A stretch of DNA of 64,000 bases from contig JARDVN010000001.1 in NCBI GenBank assembly GCA_028994555.1, positions 4,774,001 to 4,838,000 of the forward strand, read 5' to 3'. This DNA is from Citrobacter amalonaticus (GTDB lineage Bacteria; Pseudomonadota; Gammaproteobacteria; Enterobacterales; Enterobacteriaceae). The notes under the pieces are model-generated. The model saw only the letters and a list, made by a program, of their open reading frames with translations, did not search any database and was not told the DNA's origin. This document shows, piece after piece, positions 8,105-19,438 of this stretch (the first letter of the stretch is position 1; each line of letters opens with the position of its first letter). Made by a program: the position numbers and the translations under genes.

Positions 8105-8416
8105 TTAAAGTGGTGAGAAGGATTCAACAACATGCTGGAAAACGTAAGGATCAGAAAGTAGTTCAAACTCTTCGTCATCCAGGTAGGTGACCGCCACGTG
8201 ATAGTTTTCTCCAGCAAACGCCTTTACCGACTGGAGATCCTGCCAGTAGGTAGCAAGAAAAAAATGCTCCCAGCCACCCTGCGTTTCTCTACGAACAAAC
8301 GCGCCTATGTTTCCTGGGATGCTTTTTGAATGCTCGACTCCTGTTTTCTCAAGATGCTTAGCAAAGCCATCCGCATGCTCAAGTGGAACGCAGCCGTGCC
8401 AGGTTCTTACAATCAT
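8105..8416 (-). CDS. Antibiotic biosynthesis monooxygenase (ABM) family protein
   Basis: The 103 residues begin MIVRTWHGCVPLEHADGFAK and have the dimeric ferredoxin-like ABM pattern: a first strand with RTWHG, a helix ending in HLEKTGVEHSKSIPG, FVRRETQGGWEHFFLATYW in the middle strands, and SVKAFAGENYHVAV near the end. ABM proteins are small cofactor-poor oxygenases or quinol-handling proteins; the substrate here cannot be deduced. It starts at 8416 behind a ggag-type ribosome binding site. It is the first gene after the island border, in sequence that looks native. Confidence 0.75.
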   Translation of the reverse strand: MIVRTWHGCVPLEHADGFAKHLEKTGVEHSKSIPGNIGAFVRRETQGGWEHFFLATYWQDLQSVKAFAGENYHVAVTYLDDEEFELLSDPYVFQHVVESFSPL

Positions 8417-8570
8417 TAGTTTTATCTCCTTTATGGAAAATATAACCCTATCACCATCAGGTATTTCATGATGTGGTTAACAAAGAGTATTCCTTGTGAT
8501 AGCGAGTTTATCAGGCGCTTCTGACTTTGGTTTATTATTCCCCTCTTCGCTCATAGCAAACCTGGCTACT

Positions 8571-8713
8571 CTACTCATTGGTCACTTCAGGCCTTACCAG
8601 ACAAGGTGTACCCTCTGTTAGCTCCCATCCGGAATCAGACTTTCGGACATTATCAATTTGTTTTGCGCCATGCTCTACGTAGTATTCTCCTTTCAATAAA
8701 ACATTGGCTCTCC
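8571..8713 (-). pseudogene. Possible gene tail or small ORF without start
   Basis: On the minus strand a frame of about 47 codons contains ANVLLKGEYYVEHGAKQIDN, then DSGWELTEGTPCLVRPEVTN, and stops at 8571-8573. The composition looks protein-like, but there is no ATG and a stop lies just upstream. It overlaps the start region of the plus-strand gene at 8740. It may be a decayed gene. I do not recognise it. Confidence 0.25.
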
Positions 8714-8739
8714 ATGAGCCATTTATTCAAGGAATGAAT

Positions 8740-8937
8740 ATGTACGTTCTGGCACTGATTTTCGCCCTTTCCAATAACACAACGAAAAGTGAAGTAATTG
8801 GCGCGTTTAGCGATCTGGCGCAATGCGAGACGGCATCACTGGCCTATTCGTCAAAGACGAAATGCTATTTTATTGACCCGCAAAAAGGGATGCAGGAAGT
8901 GGATAATATCAATACGCAAAATTTACAGAAAAAATAA
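8740..8937 (+). CDS. Small DUF1482/YebW-like protein
   Basis: The 65 residues start MYVLALIFALSNNTTK and include two Cys (AQCETA, TKCYFI). The start M-[FY]-x-L-x-L-[IV]-F and the middle AQCE...KCYF pattern resemble the YebW/DUF1482 family of small enterobacterial proteins of unknown function; that resemblance is moderate. The start at 8740 was chosen because aagga lies six bases upstream, while the ATG at 8734 is too close to it. It is convergent with the phosphodiesterase gene that follows. Confidence 0.5.
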   Translation: MYVLALIFALSNNTTKSEVIGAFSDLAQCETASLAYSSKTKCYFIDPQKGMQEVDNINTQNLQKK

Positions 8938-8942
8938 CGCGC

Positions 8943-10501
8943 CTATTCAACGATCACTTTGACTTTCGGCTTCGACAAAATAATTTTTATCAGTTCGGTG
9001 AAGTTCACTGGTTTAAAGAAATAGTAACCCTGCTGGAAGGTAATATCGTTACGGTTCAGATAGTCAACCTGCTCCTTTGTTTCCACGCCCTCCGCCACGA
9101 TGCTTAGCGACAGTTTTCGTGCCAGATCCAGTACACAGTCCAGAATCCGGGTGGAATCTTCTTCCATGCTGACTCGCGCCACAAAACTCTGATCAATCTT
9201 AATGTAATCAATGTGTAGATCGTGAAGGTAAGAAAGTCCCGAATAGCCTGTGCCAAAATCATCCAGGGCGATAACAAAACCATTCTCATGCAGAACATTC
9301 AGCGTCTTAACCAGGTGCTCATCGACATGTAAAGGTTCGCGCTCGGTGACTTCAAGCACCAGATTCAAATCTTTTCGGTGAAATCGCGCCTTATACTTCA
9401 GGCATTCCTCCACAAAGGTTGGGGAAGTAATATGTGAGGCGCTAAAGTTAATGCCGACATGAAATCCTTCCGGCAGCTTCGAGGCGATAGCATTCATATG
9501 GGAGACGACCTGCTCCATCAGACTTTTGGTCAAAGGAATAATCAGCCCCGACTTTTCCGCCACCGGGATGAATGACGCCGGTGAAATATATCCAGCTTTC
9601 GGGTGTTTCCATCTCGCCAGAACTTCAACGCCTCGCAGGGTCCCTTCTTTGCCGTTAACTACCGGCTGATAAAAAAGGCACGATTTCACCTTTCATGATC
9701 GCCCTACGGAGCGCTTCTTCCGGCGTGGTGCTTTTATTTAGATACTTAACCAGTGCATACGCGGCGATACAGGACATCAAAAAAGATGAAAATCACGATT
9801 CCCATCCCCTGTTTGATCAGCCGGTGCACGCTAAAAATGGTGGGTTGGTTAAATCTGATGGCGTAAGGAAGGGTGGTCGAGGCAACGTATCCGACGTTAG
9901 GTTCTTTTTTCTCCGCGAGGTGTATATCGCCAGTGGGCCCCAACACAGCATTACCCACCATCAATGCGTAACTCACCCCTTTTAGCGGCGTGCTCAGCGC
10001 GTCACGGATATGCTGATCGCTTATAGTGATAACAATTTGACTCGCAGCAAACGGCGTTTGATACAGCAATACCGGCCGTCCATTGACCACCTGACTGGCA
10101 GGCACCAACTGCAATACTGGCTCACGCATTCGTAAAGGTTCGGTCAGTAACGTGCGATTTCCCGGTAACGAGGAACACCAGGTCTCGCCGTGCTGGAGAA
10201 TTAAAATGGTCCTGAGATGAGGTTGTAACGCGGCCTCGGTGCCAAGCCGGTATTGTCCTTCCCGATCGCAACCTTTGAGGGAGATATCTCTGGCGATCTC
10301 GCTGGCATGTCTGGCTTCGTCCATGATGACGTTCATATTACTTACAGCATAACGCGCCCCTGCGAGGCTATCGTTCTTTGCCGAATACCACAGTTGCACA
10401 TTCAAAATAGATACGCCAAAAATAAAGAGCAACGCGGCAACAAGGACAGGAAGAAGTAGATTGCGCATTGGCAGCCCCAAAGGAGATCTTAGTTTTATCA
10501 T
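8943..10501 (-). CDS. Cyclic di-GMP phosphodiesterase, CSS-motif plus EAL domain (frameshifted)
   Basis: This is a membrane-bound PdeC/YjcC-type enzyme that hydrolyses c-di-GMP. Order: a transmembrane helix (LLLPVLVAALLFIFGVSIL), a periplasmic domain with the redox-sensitive CSS motif (ETWCSSLPG), a second helix (GMGIVIFIFLMSCIAAYAL), then a C-terminal EAL domain. EAL features are GVEVLARWKHP, ALDDFGTGYSGLSYL, IKIDQSFV, VAEGVET and QGYYFFKP. Two T runs, 9671-9676 and 9779-9784 (A on the plus strand), are each one base too long and split the gene between the second helix and the EAL start. Corrected length is about 518 residues. The start ATG at 10501 is tentative; a GTG at 10519 and an ATG at 10468 are alternatives. 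Confidence 0.85.
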
Positions 10502-10724
10502 GTGGCTGGCAGCCTTCACGTCATGACTCTAAAAGCATGGTTGAAAGCACTGAAAATCACCATAGTCCCAGAGCCCTTTATTTTTTAAAGGCTAAAAAGA
10601 AGAATGACAGACGGGCAAATAAAAACAGCACCTTACTCAGTTGGGGAGCCAACGTTTGGGGTGCCGTTTTTGACGACAGGAAAATAGCGCCATTATGGTC
10701 TGTTGTCCCGCGTTCAGACGAGTA
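10502..10724. other. Spacer between the phosphodiesterase start and autotransporter 1 end
   Basis: About 220 bp that would hold the phosphodiesterase promoter. The A+T-rich stretch tttattttttaaaggctaaaaag (10579-10601) could be part of a terminator for the upstream autotransporter. No clear hairpin or operator is seen. Confidence 0.4.
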
Positions 10725-13297
10725 TCAGAAATTCACTTTCAGCCCCAGCATCGCGCTGGTATCGCTGTAGCCAGCATCGCCAATTTGCTGGGCAACATTA
10801 CCCCAGAGATTCACGTTACGGTTAAGCTGACTTTCCACACCGGCTTTCAGTTCGGCAATGTTGCGCGTTCCTGCCTGTTCAACATCGACACCGCTCATCG
10901 ACGCACCAAAACGTTTGGTATTGTGGATCCAGTTCGCTTCGACGAAAGGTTCAAATATACGTTCTTTCCCTTCATCAATTTTGCTGTGCCCTTTGATGAA
11001 TACACGTGCGCCAAGACGAGTCTGAAGATTACCGTCTCCTTCACTGGTCACCCGCGTACCATTAGCTTCACGGTGCGCATTGGCTTTCACGCCCATCCAG
11101 GTTAACTGGCCCACTGTCTGGAAATAGTAGCGTTCGCGCTCATTCTTCTCGCCGATTTTCCAGGTATATCCGGATTCCACAGACGCGGTAAATCCTTTCG
11201 ATTTATACTCTTCCTGCGCCAGACTTTCACCGCTGACGGTGTTATCAAACCAGTTGTACATCAACCAGCTGTCCACGTAAGCGCCCGTTTTCTCTTCATT
11301 ATTTTGCAACCACGTGCCGTAAACCCCGAGGCTATAACCCTCCACGCTGCCCCTGCTGTAATAGCGGTTCAACTTATTATGAGAGTTACTTTTTTGATTA
11401 GCATATCCACCCATGACGCCAAGGTGATAGCGGTCCTGTTCATCGCCGCTCCACTGTGCGATATCTCCGCCCAACTGGACGACATAACGGTTCGCCTGGG
11501 TGTTGATTTGCCCGCTGTTGTCTTTAAATCGCGTATGCCCGCCGACGTGGCGCATCCAGAGGCTGGAAACGTTCTCTGCTTCGCCTTTCAGCGCATCAAC
11601 ATAGTGAGGCTCGCCTAAACGGTCATGTAAACGATGCTGGAACAGCGTGTTCGCGGCCGCGATGTTTGCCACGTATTCTCCCCCTTCAGGGCGAATCACG
11701 GGTGTAGGTTTCGGGCCAGGCTCCGGCGTCGGGCCAGGCTCAGGAGAAGGTTCCGGCGTTGGGTTCGTCGCAATACCGCTCACGAGGTACCAGTTTTCCC
11801 CTTTGCGCACCACATCATAGTCATAGGCGCCTGCGACAATACGCCCATGTTTGGTAAACGTACCGATCGACTCGCCGCCAACATTAACAATTTCGATCCC
11901 CTGCTGAGTCAGCGCGCCCTGCCCGCCAATATTGTTGATGCTGACCTGAGTATTCCCCGCAGCCACATCGCCCAGCACATACAGTTTATCGGTTAATGAA
12001 TCGTCGCCGCCCAGCACCGTATTCAGCGTCAGGATGCCATTCGTACCGGAATAATCCTCGACGACATGCAGGAATTTAGGTCGATAGGAGGCAAAACTGG
12101 TGGGCGCCGTGTACGTCAAATTCGCATCATGCAGATCGAGACGCGTAACGACAGAATCTTCCGTCATATTCCAGACGCTGTTGGTTCTGGACAGATCCAG
12201 GTAAATATAACCGTTATCTACGGTATTCAGGGACTTATCAGCATTAAGCTGGGTGGAGTTGGCGCTACCGGTAAACGCAGAGCCCTGGGTCATACGGAGA
12301 TCGATAACTCCCTGTCTGTCCGCCAACAAATCACCGTTGACGATATAGGTTCCGCGTGACTGCTGTCCTCCCAGGTATGAGGAGCCAATGTACGAACCGA
12401 AGCCAGTGGAATACATGGCGTGACTTCCGGTTCCTTCCAGATCAATACTCACGTTCCGGGTCAGGAAGATTTTCCCGCCTTCGTAGTTTTGCGTCTGGGC
12501 TCTGAGCATGCGCGTTCCCGGCGGTACATACTTATTGCCATCCTCCGCTTTCAGTCCCGTCGCCCTGTCGCCACGGGTAACGACCGCGATATCGCCAACC
12601 TGAATCATTCCCGTTTTATTGGCATAAACCGCATGGGCTTCATCGCCATTGGTTTGTACGGAAACATGATTTCCCAGCGTAATGCGGGCGGTACTGTGAT
12701 CGGGAATAAACCCCATCGCGTTCAGATAGTAGGCGGAACCGGCATAGACGCCATAACCCGTCCCCCCTGTTAACATTACTGCCGGCGCCATCAGTAACAA
12801 TGGTGACATTATCCCCCCGCGGTTAAAATATTATTCTTGTTACTTCCCAGAGTCAGTTCCAGCGCAATTCCCATGCCATAACGTGCATAGATATTCGTGG
12901 CACCCGCAAGAGTGATATTAGCGTCCTCCACTTCCTGCAATAAAATACCGGAAGAGTATTCACCATACGTTTTAATCGTCAAATTACCGTCAATGGTCGT
13001 CGTTGCAATTCGGCCGAGGATCCCATCCGAATACTTTCCAAGTGTCGTAATTGTAATATCCTTCGGCGTCAAATGATGCGTTGTCTGGCGGAAATCAAAT
13101 CCATAGCCTCGTTCATTCGCCGTCGTATTAATGGTGATGCTGTCATAACCGTTAATTTTACTGTCGATATCATTCACCAGCCCTGTGTCACCATTGCAGA
13201 CGGCACTCACACCATCAGCAGAACTACACACGGCTTCGGCGGCAACTCCCTCGAAGGAAAATAACCCCATCAGTAAGGCATACTTCTTTATTGTCAT
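10725..13297 (-). CDS. Autotransporter 1 (type Va), about 857 aa (frameshifted)
   Basis: This is an outer-membrane autotransporter. It has a short signal peptide (MTIKKYALLMGLFSFEGVAA), a passenger of about 470 residues rich in beta-helix-like repeats, a Pro/Glu linker (PTPEPSPEPGPTPEPGP), and a C-terminal barrel of about 270 residues with SLWMRHVGGHTRF, YVVQLGGDIAQWS, DSWLMYNWFDNTV and a final aromatic residue (LGLKVNF). Two C6 runs (12762-12767 and 12813-12818) are each one base too long. Corrected, the frame reads ILTAGDNVTIVTDGAGSNVN then RGTGYGVYAG. The ATG at 13297 follows ggag and is preferred to 13309. Probable role is adhesion; the ligand is unknown. Confidence 0.85.
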
Positions 13298-13619
13298 AAA
13301 CGACTCCATGTCATTATCAATTTTTCGTCACATCTTTACTGGCATTTAAATATATTTACACTCATAGGAATTTTCAGATTTAACATCCGGGGTCTTATAA
13401 CAGACACCCCAAAATCAGACAATTCGCGTTTCATAAAAACCTTTAAAAACAAAAGGATATTTTTTTGACAATATTCTTAATAGTGAAATACGTTTGTTCA
13501 AATGCCTGAATAACAGGGGCTGTCGCCATTGTTTTCACTTACAGTTTTTTCCTAAAGCCAGCGCTTCGTTAAGATGCCATGCTTAATCACGCTAATAACT
13601 TATAACGTAAAGCGAGGAC
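13298..13619. promoter_or_regulatory. Divergent promoter region, autotransporter 1 and exported repeat protein
   Basis: A+T-rich spacer of 322 bp between divergent starts. A ttgaca hexamer lies at 13465-13470 with cgtaaagcgaggaca just before the start at 13620. I cannot assign -10 elements with confidence. The A+T richness would suit H-NS silencing, which is inference. Confidence 0.4.
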
Positions 13620-13979
13620 ATGATGAAAAAGACCCTAATCGCATTATCTGCACTTCTGCTGGCTTCTCCTGTTTTTGCCGCTACGACACACGCAACCGAT
13701 AATGATGTTGCTGCCGCACATGAAAACGCAAATACAGCGAAAGAGAAATTACACCAGGCGCAGAATCAGGGTGAAGAGCAAAAACTGAAAGCAGAACACC
13801 GCGCCGAAGGTAAACAGGACAATATCAGCAGCAAAGTTAGCGAAGGCTCACAAGAAACCTGGCATAAAACTAAAGAAGGCACTGAAAAAGGCTGGAACGC
13901 CACAAAAGAAGGTGCTGAACAGGGCTGGAATAAGACCAAAGAAGGCGCAGCCAGCGTAGAGAAGAAAATCAGCGAATAA
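13620..13979 (+). CDS. Small exported amphipathic repeat protein
   Basis: The 119 residues start with a signal peptide (MMKKTLIALSALLLASPVFA, then cleavage near ATTHA). The mature part is highly charged and helical. It ends in tandem repeats of 11 residues: TWHKTKEGTEK, GWNATKEGAEQ and GWNKTKEGAAS. This recalls LEA-like 11-mer repeats and enterobacterial stress proteins of the periplasm. It contains no Cys. The gene has its own terminator and lies between two autotransporters pointing the other way. Function is unknown; envelope stress protection or chaperoning is a guess from the repeat type. Confidence 0.7.
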   Translation: MMKKTLIALSALLLASPVFAATTHATDNDVAAAHENANTAKEKLHQAQNQGEEQKLKAEHRAEGKQDNISSKVSEGSQETWHKTKEGTEKGWNATKEGAEQGWNKTKEGAASVEKKISE

Positions 13980-14006
13980 ACCTTTCGCCCTGATCGTTAA
14001 TCAATT

Positions 14007-14036
14007 AAAAAAGCCGCTTACGCGGCTTTTTAATTT
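14007..14036. terminator. Bidirectional intrinsic terminator
   Basis: aaaaaagccgcttacgcggcttttt has a 7-bp stem with A and T tracts on the two sides. It lies between the convergent repeat-protein gene and autotransporter 2, so it can end both transcripts. Confidence 0.8.
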
Positions 14037-14056
14037 CTGCTTTTACCCGTTCAAAC

Positions 14057-17000
14057 TTACCAGCTGTATTTTACCCCCCAGCATGCCCTGGGTATCGCTG
14101 TAGCCCTTGTCACCCAGTTGTACACCGACGTTACCCCAGACGCTTAAACGGTTATTCAGTTTACCTTCCACCCCGGTACGCACTTCTCCCAGGTTGCGGG
14201 CACCATCACGGCTGATTTTCTCGCCGTCCATCTTCACGCCGAAGGATTCGGTATTGTGGATCCAGTTCACTTCGACATAAGGCTGGAACTCGCGCTGCTG
14301 TCCGTCATCCATTTTGTGATGACTGTTGAGGTACGTTTTCACTCCCAGACGCGTCTGAACGTTGCCATCACCTTCTATTCAATGCGCGTCCCGTCATGCC
14401 GGGTATGCGTGTCGGCGTTCACGCCCATCCAGGTGATCTGTGCCTGCGGCTGGATGTACCAGGTGTTCAGGGAACCCTGGCTGCCGCTGAACGTACCGGC
14501 TTTCAGGGTGTAACCCGCTTCCAGCGAGGCCGTCAGCCCTTTTGAGTCGTAGCTGTCGCTCTCACGCGCATCCGCATCCACTGTGTTGTCGAACCAGTTG
14601 TAGAGCATCCAGCTGTCCACATACGCTCCCGTGTTATCCGCCTCGTTCTGATACCAGGTTCCGTAGAGACCAACGCTGTAGCCGCTGGTACGTCCGTCTG
14701 AACCGTATGCGGCACGGTTGCTGTGGGTGTTGCTGTGCTCATTGGCATACCCCCCCCATCACACCGAGATGCCAGCGGTCCAGCCCGTCCATACTCCACT
14801 GTGCAATGTCGCCGCCCAGTTGCAGCACGTAGCGATTGCTCTGTGTTTTCAGTTGGCCATCACCCGCCGAGGAACGTTCGTGCCCGCCAACGTGCCGCAT
14901 CCACATGCTGCCGGTCAGCCCGTCATCCTTCAGTGCATTGGCATACTGTGGCTCACCCAGACGATCGTGCAGACGATGGGCAAACAACGTATTCGCAGCA
15001 GAAAGATTGCTGGTATAGCTGCCCGCTTCGGGTCGCAGAACATCCACCGCCTGCGGATCGACAACCGGCGGGTTGTCCGAATCAATCACTCCATCCCATT
15101 TGCTGGTCAGATACCAGTTTTTCGCTGCTTCGCCACTTCCCTTCGCCAGCGTGTAGACATACGCGCCGGCTTCCACGGAACCACGGGTCAGCGCGAATTG
15201 CCCCGCGGAATTGCCATCCACGCGCACCAGTTCGATACCATTGCGGGTTTGCGCGCCTGTGCCGCCAACGTTATTGACATCCACCCGCGTGTTGCCGAAG
15301 GTATCGCCATGCACGGTCAGTTTATCCGTGGCTGAATCATCACCGCCGAGGGCGGTACTGAATACCATCAGACCGTCATTACTGTGGTAGTTACCGTCCA
15401 CATCCAGATAATTGCCCGGCTGCATGCCCGAGCGCCCCAGGATCACGGTGCCGCTGTGAGTCAGATTGCCGCCAACCGTAAAATCGGACACCTGCATCGT
15501 CCCGCCATTCATCACGTCCACATCACCGGCGGTGCGGCCATACCCTGACAGGGTAGCGCCATCGTGAATATTCACCTGCTGGTTAGCCATATCAACGGCG
15601 GAATCGGCATCGCTACCCAGCGCAATCTCACCGTCGACAATGTCGGTGGTCCCCGCCCAGGAGGCAAAATCCTGTACCAGCGTCAGCACGCCGCGACCGG
15701 TTTTAGTCAGATCCCCTGCGCCGCTAATGACATTGTTCAGCGTCCAGTCCGTGTCCGTCGCTACCGTCAACAGGCCGTTATCCGTGACAGAGGCAGAGCC
15801 AAGGTTCTGCTGTTCACTGACGGTCAGTTTGTTGTCTGCATCGATATTGAACAGGCCGCTAAAACCGCTGTTATCTCCGCTGACGACCACATCTGACATA
15901 TTCGCAACATCAATGCCGCCCGCTCCGCTGATGACGTTCGTCAGCGTGCCGACAATGCCATTCAGGGTCAGCGTCCCGTCATCGACGATATCGCCACTGC
16001 CTGCGCCCTGCACATCATTCACACGCACTTCCGCCCCGCTGCTGATGGTGGTTTTGGCTGTCAGCCCAGCATTGGGGCCGTCAATTGTTAACAGACCGCC
16101 GTTAACATTCAGCGCACCGCTGCCGGTCAGAGTTCCCTCACTGAGCCCGCCGTTGCGCAGAGTCAGCGCGCCGCCATTCAACGCCAGGGTGGAATTGGCC
16201 TGCCCCGTCAGCGTCCCCGCTGTCTGGATTGTCCCGTTGAGATCGGCGTTTGCACCGCCGCTGATGGACAGTTCACTGGTGTCGCCCAGTGCGCCATTCG
16301 CGTCAGTACGTAACGTCCCGGCCTGTACCAGCGTGGCGCCGCTGTAGTCATTCAGTCCATTGGAGAGCGACACGACATCTCCCGTATTCACCGCCAGATT
16401 GCCGCTGCCGGAGATCGCCGCCGACATATCCGCGCCGGCGCCCGTCACACCGGCATACGGCGACAGCACCAGCGTTTGCCCGGAGAGAATATCCAGCGCC
16501 TTCAGACCGTAGTTCACATACAGTCCGTCACCCGGCACGGTGGTCAGGCGAAAACCATATTGCCCGTTCGCCACCGTCGCCCCACCCTGCGCTATCTGAA
16601 GGGTTTTATCTGCCGCAATCGGCGTGCCGTTTTGATCGGCAAGCGTCAGCGAACCACCGGTTCCAAGAACAACCGACGATCTCACCAGTTGTACGCCAAT
16701 CCCGGTATCATCCTGCTGAAGCAGGTTTACGGTCGTGTTCGGATCCCCTGCGGCGCCCGTATCGTTCCAGGGATCAGCAAGGTTCACTTTCACCGTGCCG
16801 GTTCCATCTGCCTGCCAGCCACGTCCGTTGTATGATACCCCTTCAGCTCCGGCAACCAGCGTGTTGACCTCAATCAGACTGTCAGAGGTCTTTGAACCCG
16901 GAAAAGTCGCATCAAAGACCAGCGTCCCGCCATTGAAAAGTAATCCCACGAGATGCTGCGTATCGCTGACAGTAGTGGTATTTCCCGCACTGCTGATTAG

Positions 17001-18705
17001 CATTGCTTGTTCCATTGCCGGGGCATTATCCCCGGAGAGAGCAAAGGTGCTATTGCGCAGCTCAACAACCCCGTGAAAATTGTCCCCGGTGCCTGGCGCA
17101 AAGGAAAAAACATCATCTCCGGCGTTCAGATTAACGGACAGCAGCCCCGTGCCGTTCAGCACATTACTGAAGGCAAAGTCATGGGTGCTGGCGTCGGTTG
17201 CGCCGACAATTTCGAGTGTGCCATTGTTGCCCATCGTCACTTCACTGCTGCCGAGGCCCGTTCTGTTGTCATTAGATTGCAGAGCCGAGGTGAGCGTACC
17301 GCCATTAATAAGCGTCTTCCCGCTGTAGGTATTGTCGCCTGTCAGTACGGTATGCCCGGCCAGATGAACGATCGATCCCTGACCCGTAATCGGCATGGCG
17401 AGCTGATATCCTCCCGCTGTGGAGGGATCGTTGGTGGTGTGGTTGAGCACAAGCGACCCCGTTCCCGAGCCGAATGTCACACCGGTGGCACCGGAAATCA
17501 CGCCCGCCCCGGCGGCGGCCTGCCCCTCAGCCGCGCCAATGTTCACCACTCCCGTACCCGAGGCATTCTGCGCAATGAACAGTTTACCGTTCAGGTTAAG
17601 CGCGCCGCTGTTACTCAGGGTGAGGGTTCCGTCACCCACGGCGCCGACGGTCACTGAGGTCGTATCCAGCCGCGATCCGGCACCGTTGATATTCACCGTC
17701 CCCTCACCACCGTTTGCCGCCAGGCTCACCGCGCTGGCAACCACTTTCCCACCCGACTGGATATCCAGTATCCCCGTCGCGGAATGACCCACATTCAGTT
17801 TTTTGGTGACGTTACTGGCATCGGCGATCCGCCATTCCCCGCCGTTGCTGATATTCACTCGCCCGTAACCAGCAGGCGAACGCCCCAGCATGCTGTCGGC
17901 GCTCGAATGAACTACTGCAGAGTCAGTGATATTCAGCGTTCCCGAACCATAATCCCCGACCCGCAGCGCGCCGGTGCTCATTGTTGAATTCTGACCGCTA
18001 ACGCTGACGGTTCCTACTCCGGCATCAAAACTGCCAATCGTTGTCATACCGGCGTTCAGCGCACCGCCCTCTTCAATGTTAATCACGCCTGTGCCGCCAT
18101 AACCAATATTCAGGTCCTGGAGCGCCCCCCGAAGGATTCACTAAATTCCACTCTCCACCCGTGCGGATCGTGGCGGACCCGTGACTGCCGTTTGAACCAC
18201 CCAGTACGCCAAGTCCTGCCGTGTTAACCACTGCGGAGTTGGAGATGGTCATGGTGCCGACACCGGACTCGGCAATGGCGATCGCCCCTGAGCGTAACGA
18301 AGAGCCGGAACCGTCGACGTTCACCGTACCGTTCGCCTGGGTGTTATCGCCAATAGTGAGCTTGTAGACATCCGATCCTGCCACCACACCTCCCGCGAGG
18401 ATATTTAGCGTGCCCACGCCGTCCATGCCGACAAAAGTGTAGTAATCCAGTGAATACCCTGCCGACACGTTGACGACCTCGCCATTATCGATAATGGCCG
18501 AATAAGCGGGTAAAGAGGCCAGCAGTATCAGTGACAGGGCACTGCGTTTAAAAAGAGATTCAAAAGAAGATTGTCGTTGCGTGGAAGAGGACGTTGTTTT
18601 CAAAGATGAATGGGCTGACGATTGGCTTTTCCCTCGCACCAGCTCAGAACAAACCTGGAATACATGCAGAATGTCATTCCATATAACGCGATAATTGATA
18701 TTCAT
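14057..18705 (-). CDS. Autotransporter 2 (ESPR, pertactin-type, YpjA-like), about 1548 aa (frameshifted)
   Basis: A large self-associating or adhesin-type autotransporter. It begins with an extended signal peptide (MNINYRVIWNDILHVFQ, the ESPR motif) and a second hydrophobic part (LSLILLASLPAYSA). The passenger of about 1200 residues is a beta helix of glycine-rich repeats with PATR-like units (NTYSGKTLINGGTLTSALQS). A pertactin-like junction and the barrel follow (MWMRHVGGHERS, DSWMLYNWFDNTVDADAR, VNWIHNTESFGVKMDGE). Four indels interrupt it: C6 at 18125-18130, C8 at 14750-14757, a lost base near 14377 (restoring GTRIESEGDGNVQ), and C6 at 14074-14079. The last, when corrected, gives the canonical barrel end LGVKYSW with stop at 14057. 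Confidence 0.85.
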
Positions 18706-19438
18706 GTTAAATGCTCATAATCAGATAAAATGTTTATATGCGGTGTAATAGTTTTTAATACGCAACATAGAATCGATAAGCTTCCCTCATCTGGAAATGG
18801 GTAACAGAGGGCCATTCAGAAATAAAATCTGAACAGTCTTAAATTAAGAACATTATTGAGGCTTTATAATGATTTCACATATTGGCTCCGACAATAATAT
18901 CCATGTTCAGTCAATTAATACCCAGGATCCACAATTCGCCCTCCGGGGAGAGCATTGATGGAATCACAGACAATTGTCAGAAATTAAATCAGTGCGATGC
19001 AAAATATAAAATATCACTCTGTGCAAAATAGAGGTTGATGCCAGTTTGATACTGACACCACGATTTCGACTCAGAGTTTCTGATGACGAACCGATAGGGG
19101 TTCAACAACCGCCATTGCAGCGCGTTGTTTGATTAATAATCCTTATGTATTTATTGCGCTCAGTTTTACACCCGCCTGAAAAGCTGTCAATACACCCACC
19201 GGACTATTAGCTGGGTCATTAATTTGAGAAAATAATAATTAGTGAGCATAAATTCCTGGGAGGGTCACATTACATAATTCGATTTTTCCGTATCAGGAAA
19301 GGGGAAGTCGCGATGAGCTCAGGATATTTATAGTGAGTAATAAGATTTTTAACGTTTTTCAGGTTCGTAAAAATAGCCTTTCAAGAGCACTTTTTGCTAA
19401 AAATTTTAAAGTGTAATGGGATAACCGTTTGTATCCGA
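18706..19438. other. Long A+T-rich non-coding region between tctE and autotransporter 2
   Basis: About 730 bp with no supported gene. It should contain the autotransporter 2 promoter, and low G+C would fit H-NS control. Two short inverted sequences are visible (for example gatttttccgtatcaggaaa near 19280) but none forms a convincing terminator or small RNA. The right end holds the 3' untranslated part of tctE. Confidence 0.4.

Noticed and set aside
7901..8116. 71-codon frame at the right island border
   Set aside because: It runs through the att-like repeat and terminator, lacks a ribosome binding site and does not resemble an integrase.
12762..12818. Phase variation of autotransporter 1 by C6 tracts
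   Set aside because: G/C runs in a surface gene suggest slipped-strand switching, but the same extra base occurs in runs in alaS, nrdE, emrB and recX, where switching makes no sense. Consensus error explains all cases.
14718..17987. Several long plus-strand frames inside autotransporter 2
   Set aside because: They are antisense shadows of a glycine-rich, G+C-rich passenger; long chance frames are expected and none has a recognisable product.
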